From: Streptomyces sp. NBC_00490
GTDB lineage: Bacteria; Actinomycetota; Actinomycetes; Streptomycetales; Streptomycetaceae
Length of the DNA: 64,000 nt
Assembly (NCBI RefSeq): GCF_036013645.1
Contig: NZ_CP107869.1
Location: forward strand, 8,618,001 to 8,682,000
Direction: 5' to 3'
In this document: positions 9,491 through 18,273 of the stretch, one piece after another
Position numbering within the stretch: position 1 is the first letter of the stretch
How the letters are laid out: each line of letters begins with the position of its first letter
Program-made: the position numbers and the translations under genes
The notes under the pieces: generated by a model
The model's database searches: none
Told to the model about the DNA's origin: nothing
Seen by the model: the letters and a program-made list of their open reading frames with translations, nothing else

Positions 9491-10731
9491 TCCGAGCCCT
9501 CACGCTGAGCACGGCGGCCCTGGCCGCGTCCCTGGTCGCCGTGCCGGCCCACGCGGCCGACGCCCCGCCGCGCACCGGTTTCGAGCAGTCCCACGGGGCC
9601 CGCTGGACGGGCGGGACGGAGGAACAGGACTTCCTGGCGGCCGTCGACGCGGGGAGCGACCGGGTCTCCCTCGCCCGCATCGGTACGACGAAGCAGGGCC
9701 GCCCCCTCCAACTGGTCCGCGTGGGCAGGCAGAGCGCCCCGAACAAGGTGCTCCTCGTGTGCAGCCAGCACGGTGACGAGCCGTCCGGCCGCGAGGCCTG
9801 TCTCTCCAGGATCCGCGACCTGGCGTACACGAAGGACGCCGGCACCCGGCGCTTCCTGGACCGCACCACCCTTCTCGTCGTGCCCACCGCCAACCCCGAC
9901 GGCCGGGCCGCCGACACCCGCGGCAACAGCGACGGCATCGACGTCAACCGCGACCACCTCGCCCTCCAGACGGCCGAGGGGCGGGCCCTGGCCGCCGTGA
10001 TCCGCGACCGGCAGCCCGATGTCATCTACGACCTGCACGAATACGGAGCCACACCCCCGTACTACGACAAGGACCTCTTCGATCTCTGGCCCCGCAACCT
10101 CAACGCGGACGAGGCGGTCCACGACGAGGCCGAGACCCTGTCCCGGGCGTATGTCCGTCCCGCCGCACAGCGCGCCGGATACACCACCGGCACGTACGGC
10201 ATCTGGACCGACCCCGTCACGGGCGATCCGATCAGACAGACCGCCGGTGACGGCCAGGAACGCATCCTGCGGAACATGTCCGGCATCAAGCACGCGGTCG
10301 GCCTGCTCATCGAGAGCCGCGTCGACGCGCTCGCGGACGTCGACGAGGCGACCAACAACCGGCGCCGGGTCAGTTCCCAACTGGCGGCGCTGAAGGGTCT
10401 GTTCGGCTTCACCGACGAGCGTCGCGACCGGATCGAGGCGGCGACCGGCACGGCCCGCCACCAGGGCTGGGCCGACACCGGACCCGTCTACACCGGCGGC
10501 GCCGACAATGATCCGCCCGAACCCGCCGAGGTGATTGAGGACCCGCCCTGCGGGTACCGGCTCACCGACGCCCAGTACGCGGAGGTCAAGGACGAACTAG
10601 CCCTGCACGGAGTGCGGACCAAGGGCACCCTCGTCCCCCTCCGCCAGCCCCTGCGTGCCCTCGTCCCGCTGCTCCTCGACGAACGCGCCCCGTACCACCT
10701 GACGGTCGGGGAGCCCGACACCGACTGCTGA
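9487..10731 (+). CDS. Secreted M14-family zinc carboxypeptidase
   Basis: A 414-residue exported metallocarboxypeptidase. The signal peptide is residues 1-23 (ending AHA). Zinc ligands are visible as H-x2-E (His95, Glu98 in [12 protein letters not shown]) and His185 in YDLHEYG. The substrate-binding pattern NPDGR...TRGN..GIDVNRD spans residues 138-157. The C-terminal 130 residues are longer than the minimal catalytic fold and contain two cysteines. It is translationally coupled to the preceding Xaa-Pro dipeptidyl-peptidase; with the divergent M1 aminopeptidase they form an extracellular exopeptidase group for peptide scavenging. The exact specificity is not predictable. Confidence 0.88.
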   Translation: MIRALTLSTAALAASLVAVPAHAADAPPRTGFEQSHGARWTGGTEEQDFLAAVDAGSDRVSLARIGTTKQGRPLQLVRVGRQSAPNKVLLVCSQHGDEPSGREACLSRIRDLAYTKDAGTRRFLDRTTLLVVPTANPDGRAADTRGNSDGIDVNRDHLALQTAEGRALAAVIRDRQPDVIYDLHEYGATPPYYDKDLFDLWPRNLNADEAVHDEAETLSRAYVRPAAQRAGYTTGTYGIWTDPVTGDPIRQTAGDGQERILRNMSGIKHAVGLLIESRVDALADVDEATNNRRRVSSQLAALKGLFGFTDERRDRIEAATGTARHQGWADTGPVYTGGADNDPPEPAEVIEDPPCGYRLTDAQYAEVKDELALHGVRTKGTLVPLRQPLRALVPLLLDERAPYHLTVGEPDTDC

Positions 10732-10796
10732 AGCGGCATCGATCAGCGGCACCTGTGGTACTCCGTATCCATGGTTTTCGGGAGAAGGTGCCGCAA

Positions 10797-12500
10797 ATGA
10801 CGGAAGACTTGAAGAAAAGGGGTGGCCGGGAAGATCCCTCGGACGTTCCCGGCCCCCACACCACCGACCGTGTGGTGTTCGGTGTCACCGCCGTCATCAC
10901 CGTGGCGTTCGTGGTCTGGGGCTCGACGGCGACGGACTCGCTGGAGAGCGTCTCCACGAAGATGCTCAACGGCCTGATCCACAACGGCGGTTGGGCCTTC
11001 ATGCTGGCGGCCTCCTGCTTCGTCGTCTTCGCCCTGTGGCTCGCGGTCAGCCGCTACGGCCGTATCCACCTCGGCGCCGAGGGCGAGGAACCCGAGTTCA
11101 AGACGGTGTCCTGGGTCGCGATGATGTTCAGCGCCGGCATGGGCATCGGTCTGATGTTCTACGGCGTGAGCGAACCGCTCTCGCACTACACGAACCCACC
11201 GCCGGGCACCACCCCCGCCGACTCCGCGGAACGCATGGAGACGGCGATGGCCACCACCCTCTTCCACTGGACGCTGCACCCCTGGGCGATCTACGCGGTG
11301 GTCGGCCTCGGCATCGCCTACAGCACCTACCGCAAACGCCGCCGCCAGACCATCAGCGCGGTCTTCACCCCGCTCATCGGCGAGAAGCACGCCAACGGCA
11401 CCGCGGGCCGGGTGATCGACATCCTCGCGATCATCGCCACCATCTTCGGCTCGGCGGCCTCGCTGGGCCTGGGCGCGCTCCAGATCGGCTCCGGATTCCA
11501 GGAGCTGGACTGGATGGACGACGTGAGCGAGGGGCTGCTCGTCGCCATCATCGCCGTACTGACACTGGCCTTCGTGGCCTCGGCGGTCTCCGGTGTGGAG
11601 AAGGGCATCCAGTGGCTGTCGAACATCAACATGGTGCTCGCGCTGATCCTCGCCGTGTTCGTGTTCATCGCGGGCCCCACGATCATCGTCCTCGATCTGC
11701 TGCCCACCTCGATCTTCGCCTACCTCGGCGACCTGCCCCAGCTCGCCGGCCGCACCGAGGCCAGCGGCGGCGAGGGCGTCGCGGACTGGCTCGGCAGCTG
11801 GACCGTCTTCTACTGGGCCTGGTGGATCTCCTGGACGCCGTTCGTCGGCATGTTCATCGCCCGCATCAGCCGCGGCCGCACCATCCGGCAGTTCGTCGGC
11901 GGCGTCATCCTCGTGCCCAGCACCGTCAGCCTGGTCTGGTTCGCGGTCTTCGGCGGTACGGCGATGAAGCTGAAGGAGGGCGGCGCGCTCCGCGGTGCCG
12001 ACACCCCCGAGGGGCAACTCTTCGGAGTCCTCCAGGAGTTCCCCATCGCGACCGCCACCAGCCTGCTCGTGATGATCCTGGTCGGCATCTTCTTCGTCTC
12101 GGGCGCCGACGCCGCCTCCATCGTGATGGGCACGCTCTCCCAGCGGGGCGCCCTCGAACCCGGCCGCTTCGTCGTCGTGTTCTGGGGCATCGTGACCGGG
12201 GCCGTCGCCGCCATCATGCTGCTCGTCGGCAGCGGCCAGGGGGACGCGCTCACCGGTCTGCAGAACCTCACGATCCTGGCCGCCGCGCCCTTCGTCCTCG
12301 TGATGATCGGCATGTGCGTCGCCCTCATGCGCGACCTGCGCCGCGACCCGGTCATCGTGCGCGGCGAGATGGGCTCCGAGGCCGTGGAACTCGCCGTGAT
12401 CGAGGGCCACAAGAGGTACGACGGCGACTTCGAGATCAGGGTCGGCCCGGGCGCCGGGACGGAGACGGAGGGCGACCCACTGGGCCACGACCACGGCTAG
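10797..12500 (+). CDS. BCCT family betaine/choline/carnitine transporter
   Basis: A 567-residue integral membrane transporter of the betaine-choline-carnitine family, which takes up quaternary-ammonium osmolytes or choline with Na+ or H+. Twelve hydrophobic helices are evident. The TM3 glycine stretch SAGMGIGLMFYGVSEPL and the TM8 signature FYWAWWISWTPFVGMFIARI (the aromatic trimethylammonium cage) are diagnostic. Start: ATG at 10797, with GGGAGAAGG nine bases upstream; an in-frame ATG at 10755 would leave that ribosome site inside the coding region. The C-terminal tail of about 60 residues is charged and could sense osmolarity as in BetP, but that is inference. It is monocistronic. Confidence 0.92.
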   Translation: MTEDLKKRGGREDPSDVPGPHTTDRVVFGVTAVITVAFVVWGSTATDSLESVSTKMLNGLIHNGGWAFMLAASCFVVFALWLAVSRYGRIHLGAEGEEPEFKTVSWVAMMFSAGMGIGLMFYGVSEPLSHYTNPPPGTTPADSAERMETAMATTLFHWTLHPWAIYAVVGLGIAYSTYRKRRRQTISAVFTPLIGEKHANGTAGRVIDILAIIATIFGSAASLGLGALQIGSGFQELDWMDDVSEGLLVAIIAVLTLAFVASAVSGVEKGIQWLSNINMVLALILAVFVFIAGPTIIVLDLLPTSIFAYLGDLPQLAGRTEASGGEGVADWLGSWTVFYWAWWISWTPFVGMFIARISRGRTIRQFVGGVILVPSTVSLVWFAVFGGTAMKLKEGGALRGADTPEGQLFGVLQEFPIATATSLLVMILVGIFFVSGADAASIVMGTLSQRGALEPGRFVVVFWGIVTGAVAAIMLLVGSGQGDALTGLQNLTILAAAPFVLVMIGMCVALMRDLRRDPVIVRGEMGSEAVELAVIEGHKRYDGDFEIRVGPGAGTETEGDPLGHDHG

Positions 12501-12577
12501 CTCCGCTGGAAGAGCGGTGACGACCTGCGGGCCGGTGGGGGCTGTGCCGGAATCTGATCAAGACGGCTCGGCCGGAT

Positions 12578-13528
12578 TCAGGATGCGGCCAGCCTCGCCG
12601 CCTCCTCCGCGCAGCCCCACGCCACCGTCACCCCGCCCCCACCGTGCCCGTAGTTGTGCACCAGAGCCCTGCCCTCCGGCAGCGGGACGCGCTCCAGCCG
12701 CACCGCGTCCCGCACCGGCCGCAGCCCCACCCGGTGCCCCAGCACCCGCGCCCCCGCGATCTCCGGCCGCAGCGCCGCACACCGCCGTACGATCGCCTCG
12801 GCCACCGCCGGATCCGGTTCCGTCGACCAGGCCCCGTCGTCCGCCGTGCCGCCCAGCAGGAGGCGGTCCGGATGCGGGAAGCAGTACGCCATCTCCCCGT
12901 CGGCGCCGGTCGACACGACCCATGTCCGGATGCCGGGGTTCGCCACGACCACCAACTGCCCTCGCACCGGCTGCACGGAGGCGTCCGGCACCAGCTCCCG
13001 CGCGCCCAGCCCCGTGCAGTTGACCACCACCGGCGCACCGACGGACACCAGGTCGGACACCGTACGCGTCTCGATCGTCCCGCCCGCGTCGAGCAACCGC
13101 TGCCGCAGCCAGGGCAGATGGACCGTCATGTCGACGAGCGGCAGCCGTGCCCACACCCCCGGCCCGGCGTACTCCGCGGCCGTGGCGGCCCGCAGACCCG
13201 GCAGCCGCCGGCCCGCCCAGGCCGTGGCCTCGTCCAGGTCCGCCTCGCCCAGTACTCCTTCGACCACGCGTACGCCGGTACGGTCCGGGTCCGCCGCGAG
13301 CGCCTCGTACACCTCCAGCGAGCGCAGCGCCCACGCGCGGGCCGACGCGACCGGATCGATCCGGTGCGGCCACCACAGCGCCCCCGCAACCCACGAGGTG
13401 GTGCGCTCGACGGGATCCCGGGTCCACACCCGCACCCGCCTGCCGCGCTCGGCCAGGACCACGGCCGTCGTCAGCCCGATCACCCCACCGCCGACCACCA
13501 CAACATCGCTGCTCGGATCACCGTCCAC
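12578..13528 (-). CDS. FAD-dependent D-amino-acid-oxidase-like oxidoreductase
   Basis: A 316-residue flavoprotein of the DAO family. The FAD-binding motif VVVVGGGVIGLTTAVVLAERG lies near residues 9-29, a GALWW loop is next, the substrate-arginine segment PVRDAVRLE follows, and the C-terminal HNYGHGGGGVT flavin loop is diagnostic of D-amino-acid oxidase. It probably oxidises D-amino acids to 2-oxo acids with H2O2 release; glycine/sarcosine-type oxidation is the alternative. Start: GTG at 13528. TAACGT lies six bases upstream with no Shine-Dalgarno sequence, suggesting a leaderless mRNA. It is divergent from the unknown gene at 13595, only 66 bp apart. Confidence 0.88.
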   Translation of the reverse strand: MDGDPSSDVVVVGGGVIGLTTAVVLAERGRRVRVWTRDPVERTTSWVAGALWWPHRIDPVASARAWALRSLEVYEALAADPDRTGVRVVEGVLGEADLDEATAWAGRRLPGLRAATAAEYAGPGVWARLPLVDMTVHLPWLRQRLLDAGGTIETRTVSDLVSVGAPVVVNCTGLGARELVPDASVQPVRGQLVVVANPGIRTWVVSTGADGEMAYCFPHPDRLLLGGTADDGAWSTEPDPAVAEAIVRRCAALRPEIAGARVLGHRVGLRPVRDAVRLERVPLPEGRALVHNYGHGGGGVTVAWGCAEEAARLAAS

Positions 13529-13594
13529 ACCGGGACGTTAGCGGAATGTCGCATGCCGTGCGCAGAGCGCGCTTGCTGCGGGAATACTCGCAGC

Positions 13595-14617
13595 ATGTCT
13601 GCCGAGTACGCGACCTTCGGCCTGGCACCGGCGATGCGTGCCGGTGGAGTTCTTGTCAACGGTGAGTTCCAGGTCCACCGGGACTTCATGGACTTCATCG
13701 TCGACGGACGACCGCTGCTCTTCCAACTCTCCGACCTCGACGCCGTCTCCCCGCTGGCCTCCGACGTACCGCCCTCGATCTTCACCGCCCAGGTCCGCAG
13801 CCTGTTGCTGGAGACGGACGCCCCGCTTCCGGGCGGGCGCTACGTCATCTACGGCTGCCCCGAGTGCGAGGACCTCGGGTGCGGTGCCGTCACCGCCGTG
13901 ATCGACGAGGAGCACGGCGACTTCATCTGGCGGGACTTCGCCTGGCAGACCGACGAGCACGCCGACCTGGAGCTCAACGGCTACCACGGCATCGGCCCCT
14001 TCCGCTTCCGCGGGCCCGAGTACCGACAGGCCCTGGACTCCCTGCTCGGCCCCGACTCCGCGAGCCCGCGCCGCCGCGTCCTGCTGATCGGCGCCCGCGT
14101 CGCCCTCCTCGCCAAACTCGCCGCCGCCCTGCGCACCATCGGCATCGGCGCCGACATCACCCAGGACGCCGAGGGCGTGTCCGCCGACGAACTGCGCGCC
14201 TACGGTGCCGTCGCCTTCGGCCGTGCGGTGGCTCAGCAGGAACGTGCCGCCGTACGCCGGTCCTTCGAACGCGCCGGCGTCGAGGTGGCCTATGTCGACG
14301 GCCTCGCCCCGATAGTCCCCCTCCTCGTCGCCCAGATCGAGCACGCCCTCGACCGCAGCCCGCAGGAACAGCGCCGCCTGACCCGGCTGGTCGCCGCCGA
14401 CGGCGAGGCGGGCATCGAGGTCACCTCGCCGTGCCGGGTGCGCCTCACGGCGTACCGCGTCGACCGGCTCTTCCGCACGCACGCCCAGGAGGTCTTCGAC
14501 GGGGTGCTGGAGGCGGGCCGGCATCGCATCGCGCTGGACGCGAGGGCGGTGAAGGGGGAGTCGTTCGTGGTGGCGCGGACATCGGGCGGCGTGCTGGTCG
14601 AGGCGATGGCGCACTGA
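13595..14617 (+). CDS. Conserved actinobacterial protein with Cys cluster, annotated elsewhere as oxidoreductase; function unknown
   Basis: A 340-residue soluble protein. I recall similar Streptomyces proteins labelled oxidoreductase, but no standard NAD or FAD motif is visible. The N-terminal half is beta-rich and holds a cysteine cluster, Cys88, Cys91 and Cys96 (GCPECEDLGCG), that could bind a metal. The middle (about residues 165-250) looks like a Rossmann-type domain (RRRVLLIGARVALLAKLA...) without its usual nucleotide glycine loop. The end is another beta-rich segment. TACTCG four bases before the ATG, with no ribosome site, hints at a leaderless transcript. It shares a short divergent promoter region with the DAO gene. 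Confidence 0.7.
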   Translation: MSAEYATFGLAPAMRAGGVLVNGEFQVHRDFMDFIVDGRPLLFQLSDLDAVSPLASDVPPSIFTAQVRSLLLETDAPLPGGRYVIYGCPECEDLGCGAVTAVIDEEHGDFIWRDFAWQTDEHADLELNGYHGIGPFRFRGPEYRQALDSLLGPDSASPRRRVLLIGARVALLAKLAAALRTIGIGADITQDAEGVSADELRAYGAVAFGRAVAQQERAAVRRSFERAGVEVAYVDGLAPIVPLLVAQIEHALDRSPQEQRRLTRLVAADGEAGIEVTSPCRVRLTAYRVDRLFRTHAQEVFDGVLEAGRHRIALDARAVKGESFVVARTSGGVLVEAMAH

Positions 14618-14640
14618 GGGCCCCGCCGGGGCGGGGGTCC
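14618..14640. terminator. GC-rich hairpin between convergent genes
   Basis: An inverted repeat starts at the stop codon of the preceding gene: GGGCCCCGC and GCGGGGGTCC, separated by about four bases. No T-tract follows, which is normal in Streptomyces. Its position between the plus-strand gene and the minus-strand pseudogene fits a bidirectional terminator. Confidence 0.5.
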
Positions 14641-14646
14641 GGGCGC

Positions 14647-15021
14647 TCAGGAGAACAGCAGGCGCCAGGTCAGGGGACCGGGGATGTCGTCGGCGTCGCT
14701 GGTGAAGCGCGGTTTCGGCGACCACTACAAGGTCGGCCCCAGCAGGACGTGGGGCGAGGCGGACCAGCTCAATGTGCGGGCCTGCTTGCCGAGCTGGAGG
14801 ACGTACTTGTTCGAGGCGCCGGGCACGAAGTACTTGCGTCCCGGGAACGCGGGGACCTTCGGCTCGGCGGGCAGCGCGGGGGCGTCGTCGTCCACGTCCA
14901 GCTCGGCCTTGGCGTACTTGACCAGCGCCCTGGACGAGGTCTCGATGTCGAAGTGCTGGTACCACTTCAGCTTCTTCGCGTCGAGGTCCGGCACCGCCGT
15001 CAGGTTCGGAGCGGAGCCCAT
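14647..15021 (-). pseudogene. Peptidoglycan-binding-domain remnant disrupted by a small inversion
   Basis: On the minus strand a frame reads MGSAPNLTAVPDLDAKKLKW... through FPGRKYFVPGASNKYVLQLG KQ, the first half of an actinobacterial peptidoglycan-binding domain. It then degenerates and meets TAG at 14725-14727. After that stop the same frame resumes with SDADDIPGPLTWRLLFS and a TGA at 14647, which is the expected domain end. The missing middle (LVKRGFGDHYKVGPSRTWGE ADQLNVRA) is found intact on the plus strand at 14699-14782. The simplest reading is an 84-bp inversion with loss of roughly nine codons. No ribosome site precedes the ATG at 15021, and no catalytic domain is present, so the gene is probably 5'-truncated as well. 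Confidence 0.75.
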
Positions 15022-15217
15022 GGAAGGGGTGATGTGGGCCGGATGGCCGTGCGATGCAAGGAAGTTGACCGCAAAAGTACAGCCGCCGGGGGGAGATCGG
15101 AGCGATTCTGCGCAGCTGCGCCGTCCTCGCGTTGTCGTCCCCCGTGGCGCCGGCTCGGCCCCCGGCACGGAATCCGCGGGAAGCCTCCTCCGGCACCTCG
15201 CTAGGATCGATCCCCTC

Positions 15218-16858
15218 ATGACTGCCACACTCGTCGCCAAGAACCTCGCCGCCGGCCACGGCGACCGCTCCCTGTTCGCCGGGCTCGACCTCGTCGTCGC
15301 GCCCGGTGACGTCATCGGGCTGGTCGGAGCCAACGGCGCGGGCAAGTCCACCCTGCTCAGGCTGCTCGCCGGGCTGACCACGCCGGAGGAGGGCGAGCTC
15401 CGGCTCTCCCCGCCGACGGCGACCGTCGGCCACCTTCCCCAGGAACCGGAGCGCCGCCCCGGCGAGACGGTCCGGGACTTCCTGGCCCGCCGCACCGGCG
15501 TCGCCGAGGCCCAGCGGGTCATGGACGAGGCGACCCAGGCCCTGGTCGACGGGGCGCCGGGCGCGGACGACGCGTACTCCACGAGCCTGGAGCGCTGGCT
15601 CGACCTCGGCGGCGCGGACCTGGACGAGCGCGCCGCCGAGGTGGCCGACACACTGGGCCTGGCCGTGGACCTGGACCAGCCGATGACGTCCCTGTCCGGC
15701 GGCCAGGCGGCACGGGCGGGGCTCGCGTCGCTGCTGCTCTCCCGCTACGACGTCTTCCTCCTCGACGAGCCGACCAACGACCTCGACCTGGACGGCCTGG
15801 AGCGCCTGGAGCGCTTCGTGAGCGGCCTGCGCGCGGGCACGGTCGTCGTCAGCCACGACCGCGAGTTCCTCACCCGCACGGTCACCAAGGTCCTCGAACT
15901 CGACCTGGCGCAGGGACAGATCAATATCTACGGCGGCGGCTACGAGGCCTATCTGGAGGAGCGCGACGTGTCCCGCCGGCACGCCCGCGACGACTTCGAG
16001 GAGTACGCCGACAAGAAGGCGGCCCTCCAGGACCGGGCGCAGACCCAGCGGTCCTGGATGGACAAGGGCGTCAAGAACGCGCGCCGCAAGGCAAGCAACG
16101 ACAACGACAAGATCGGCCGCAAGTTCCGCAGCGAGGCCAGCGAGAAGCAGGCCGCGAAGGCCCGGCAGACCCAGCGCATGATCGAACGCCTGGAGGTCGT
16201 CGAGGAGCCGCGCAAGGAGTGGGAACTGCACATGGAGATCGCCTCGGCGCCGCGCTCGGGCTCGGTGGTGGCGACCCTGCGGGAGGCGGAGGTCCGCCGC
16301 GGTGACTTCGTGCTCGGCCCGGTGACCCTGCAGATCGACTGGGCGGACCGGGTGGCGGTCACCGGCGCGAACGGCGCCGGCAAGTCGACCCTCCTCGGGG
16401 CGCTGCTGGGCCGTGTCCCGGTCGACGCGGGCACCGCCTCGCTGGGCTCCGGCGTCCTGGTCGGCGAGGTCGACCAGGCCCGCAAGCTGTTCCACGGCAC
16501 CGAGTCACTGCTGGACGCCTTCTGCGCCGCGGTCCCCGACACCGAACCGGCCGAGGTCCGCACCCTGCTGGCCAAGTTCGGTCTGAAGGCCCACCACGTC
16601 CTGCGCCCGGCGGCCACGCTCTCCCCGGGCGAACGCACGAGGTCCGCCCTGGCCCTGCTCCAGGGCCGGGGCGTCAACCTCCTGGTCCTCGACGAACCGA
16701 CCAACCACCTCGACCTCCCGGCCATCGAGCAGCTGGAGTCGGCGCTCGACGCCTACGAGGGCACGCTGCTCCTGGTGACGCACGACCGCCGCATGCTGGA
16801 CGCGGTCCATGTCACCCGCCGCCTGGAGGTCGCGGACGGCAAGGTGACCGAACGCTAG
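15218..16858 (+). CDS. ABC-F family ATP-binding protein (ribosome-associated)
   Basis: A 546-residue cytosolic protein with two fused ABC ATPase domains and no membrane segment: the ABC-F architecture, whose members act on the ribosomal E-site (translation factors or antibiotic-resistance proteins). Each half shows Walker A (GANGAGKST), a signature (LSGGQAARAG; LSPGERTRSA) and Walker B (VFLLDEPTNDLDL; LLVLDEPTNHLDL). Between them is a basic, coiled linker rich in K/R/Q. Whether it confers drug resistance cannot be told. ATG at 15218, with TAGGAT at 15202-15207 as a likely -10 element. The open frame extending upstream to 14684 runs through the inverted pseudogene segment and is not part of this gene. 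Its end overlaps the convergent serine hydrolase by 4 bp. Confidence 0.9.
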   Translation: MTATLVAKNLAAGHGDRSLFAGLDLVVAPGDVIGLVGANGAGKSTLLRLLAGLTTPEEGELRLSPPTATVGHLPQEPERRPGETVRDFLARRTGVAEAQRVMDEATQALVDGAPGADDAYSTSLERWLDLGGADLDERAAEVADTLGLAVDLDQPMTSLSGGQAARAGLASLLLSRYDVFLLDEPTNDLDLDGLERLERFVSGLRAGTVVVSHDREFLTRTVTKVLELDLAQGQINIYGGGYEAYLEERDVSRRHARDDFEEYADKKAALQDRAQTQRSWMDKGVKNARRKASNDNDKIGRKFRSEASEKQAAKARQTQRMIERLEVVEEPRKEWELHMEIASAPRSGSVVATLREAEVRRGDFVLGPVTLQIDWADRVAVTGANGAGKSTLLGALLGRVPVDAGTASLGSGVLVGEVDQARKLFHGTESLLDAFCAAVPDTEPAEVRTLLAKFGLKAHHVLRPAATLSPGERTRSALALLQGRGVNLLVLDEPTNHLDLPAIEQLESALDAYEGTLLLVTHDRRMLDAVHVTRRLEVADGKVTER

Positions 16859-18027
16859 GACCGGTGGCGCAGCAGCGAGCAGACGAGGTTCTCCTGGACG
16901 GCCCGCATCCGGCGCAGCAGGTCCGGCTTCTGGGCCTGGTTGATCTGGGTGGTGACCGAGAACGTCAGTGACCGCTGCCCGTCCGGGGTCGCCGCGATGA
17001 GCTGGGTGTAGCCGAGGGTGTTGCCGGTGTGCCCCAGCACCACGCCGCAGCGGGTGGTGTAGCGGAAGATGGCGAGCCCCGCGTCGTTGCGCCCGGGCCC
17101 CTTGGGCTCGGAGTTGCCGGGGATCCAGTCGCGTTGCTGCTCCACGACCTGCGGTCCGTACAGTCGCCCTCCGGCGTAACCGCGGATGAAGCGCGTCATG
17201 TCGGAGGGCGTGGAGACGATTCCGCCCGACGCCCACACGCCGGACATGCCCAGGACCTCGCTCACGTCCACGGGCGGGTCGGGCGGGGTCACGTCGTAGC
17301 CGTGCAGATACGGCTTCGGCATCCGGTACCCCTGCGGCAGGCTGGTGTCGCGCAGGCCCAGCGGCCGGTACACCAGCTTGTGCAGCAGTTGTTCGTACGG
17401 GATGTGGGTGGCCGCCTCCGCCATCAGGGCCACGGCGATGTTGTCCGAGTTGGAGTACTCGTACCGGGAGCCCGGCTCGAACCGCAGGGGTTCGTCGGCG
17501 ACGAAGTCCAGCAGCTTGCGGGAGTCGAAGCGGTGCCGGGGGTCGGCGAGGACGATCTTCAGGAACCCGGCGCTCCGCGAGTAGTCGGGCAGGCCGCTGG
17601 TGTGGTGCAGCAGCTGGCGCAGTGTCACGGCATGCCAGGCCTTGGGCAGGTGCGGCAGCCGCTCACCGAGGGTGTCGTCGAGGTCCAGGGTGTTCCAGTC
17701 GACGAGGGAGAGCGCGACCGCGCCGCTGAAGGCCTTGGCCGTACTGGCGATCCGCATGTGGTCGTGGGGCGCGGGCCGGCGACCGGTGTCGAGATCGGCG
17801 ACTCCGGCCCTGAGGACCCGGCTGTTCCTGCCGTCCCGGAGCACGGCGATGACACCGGGCGGACCGCCGGGCGCGTCGACCAGGTCCTGGAGCTGCTGCT
17901 GCAGCCTGGTGTCGGTGTGCGGTCCGGGCGGCGCGGTGGTGGCGACGGCGGTCGGTGACAGTGCGGCCAGAGAGGCCGCGAGCAGGGCGACCGCCGTGCG
18001 GCGACGGAATCTGGAGGGGACAGGCAT
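16855..18027 (-). CDS. Secreted serine hydrolase (class C beta-lactamase / D,D-carboxypeptidase-like)
   Basis: A 390-residue exported serine hydrolase of the beta-lactamase/PBP4-like (S12) superfamily. It has a signal peptide of about 30 residues (RRRTAVALLAASLAALSPTA), a catalytic S-x2-K in IASTAKAFSG, the second motif Y-x-N in YEYSNSDN, and a C-terminal HTGNTLGYT as the H-x-G equivalent of KTG. Likely roles are D-alanyl-D-alanine peptidase, esterase or D-aminopeptidase activity; true beta-lactamase activity is possible but unproven. It overlaps the convergent ABC-F stop by 4 bp. Upstream lies the presumed tex terminator, so it is probably transcribed alone. Confidence 0.87.
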   Translation of the reverse strand: MPVPSRFRRRTAVALLAASLAALSPTAVATTAPPGPHTDTRLQQQLQDLVDAPGGPPGVIAVLRDGRNSRVLRAGVADLDTGRRPAPHDHMRIASTAKAFSGAVALSLVDWNTLDLDDTLGERLPHLPKAWHAVTLRQLLHHTSGLPDYSRSAGFLKIVLADPRHRFDSRKLLDFVADEPLRFEPGSRYEYSNSDNIAVALMAEAATHIPYEQLLHKLVYRPLGLRDTSLPQGYRMPKPYLHGYDVTPPDPPVDVSEVLGMSGVWASGGIVSTPSDMTRFIRGYAGGRLYGPQVVEQQRDWIPGNSEPKGPGRNDAGLAIFRYTTRCGVVLGHTGNTLGYTQLIAATPDGQRSLTFSVTTQINQAQKPDLLRRMRAVQENLVCSLLRHRS

Positions 18028-18176
18028 GGACTCTCCCGGGCAGGCGGGACGGGGCGGACTGACCCGCCCAGCTTCGCCCTGGCCGGTGGAAGGCAGTCGC
18101 TCGAGCTACTGCACCTGGCCCAACGCGCCGCGTCCTCAGCCCTGTGCGAGGCGTGTCGCCCTCCGGGGCTACCCTG

Positions 18177-18204
18177 CTGGATGGGCGCGAAGCGCCTCAT
18201 CCAG
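18177..18204 (-). terminator. Strong hairpin, probable tex terminator
   Basis: The segment CTGGATGGGCGC-GAA-GCGCCTCATCCAG forms a long stem with one bulged base and a GAA loop. It lies about 70 bp downstream of the tex stop on the minus strand and before the serine hydrolase gene, as expected for a terminator. Confidence 0.6.
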
Positions 18205-18250
18205 GGGCGCGGGGAACTGCGCGACCCGCCACGACGGTCTTGCAGCTTCC
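18203..18250. repeat. Streptomyces-type dispersed intergenic element
   Basis: The stretch beginning AGGGGCGCGGGGAACTGCGC and continuing through a GACCnGCCACGACGG-like segment to TGCAGC matches, from memory, an intergenic sequence recurring many times in Streptomyces genomes. It contains a small GCGC...GCGC stem. One copy is seen in this window; dispersal must be confirmed genome-wide. Confidence 0.5.
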
Positions 18251-18273
18251 CCACCGTCCGATCGGCGAAGCCG

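Noticed and set aside
14684..15217. N-terminal extension of the ABC-F protein
   Set aside because: It translates the inverted pseudogene segment and unrelated sequence; the ABC domain starts at the ATG at 15218.
13538..16495. 985-codon minus-strand frame
   Set aside because: Antisense to the Cys-cluster gene and the ABC-F gene; no domain recognised.
16855..16858. 4-bp overlap of convergent ABC-F and serine hydrolase genes as a regulatory feature
   Set aside because: Short convergent overlaps are common in compact actinobacterial genomes; nothing further supports antisense control.
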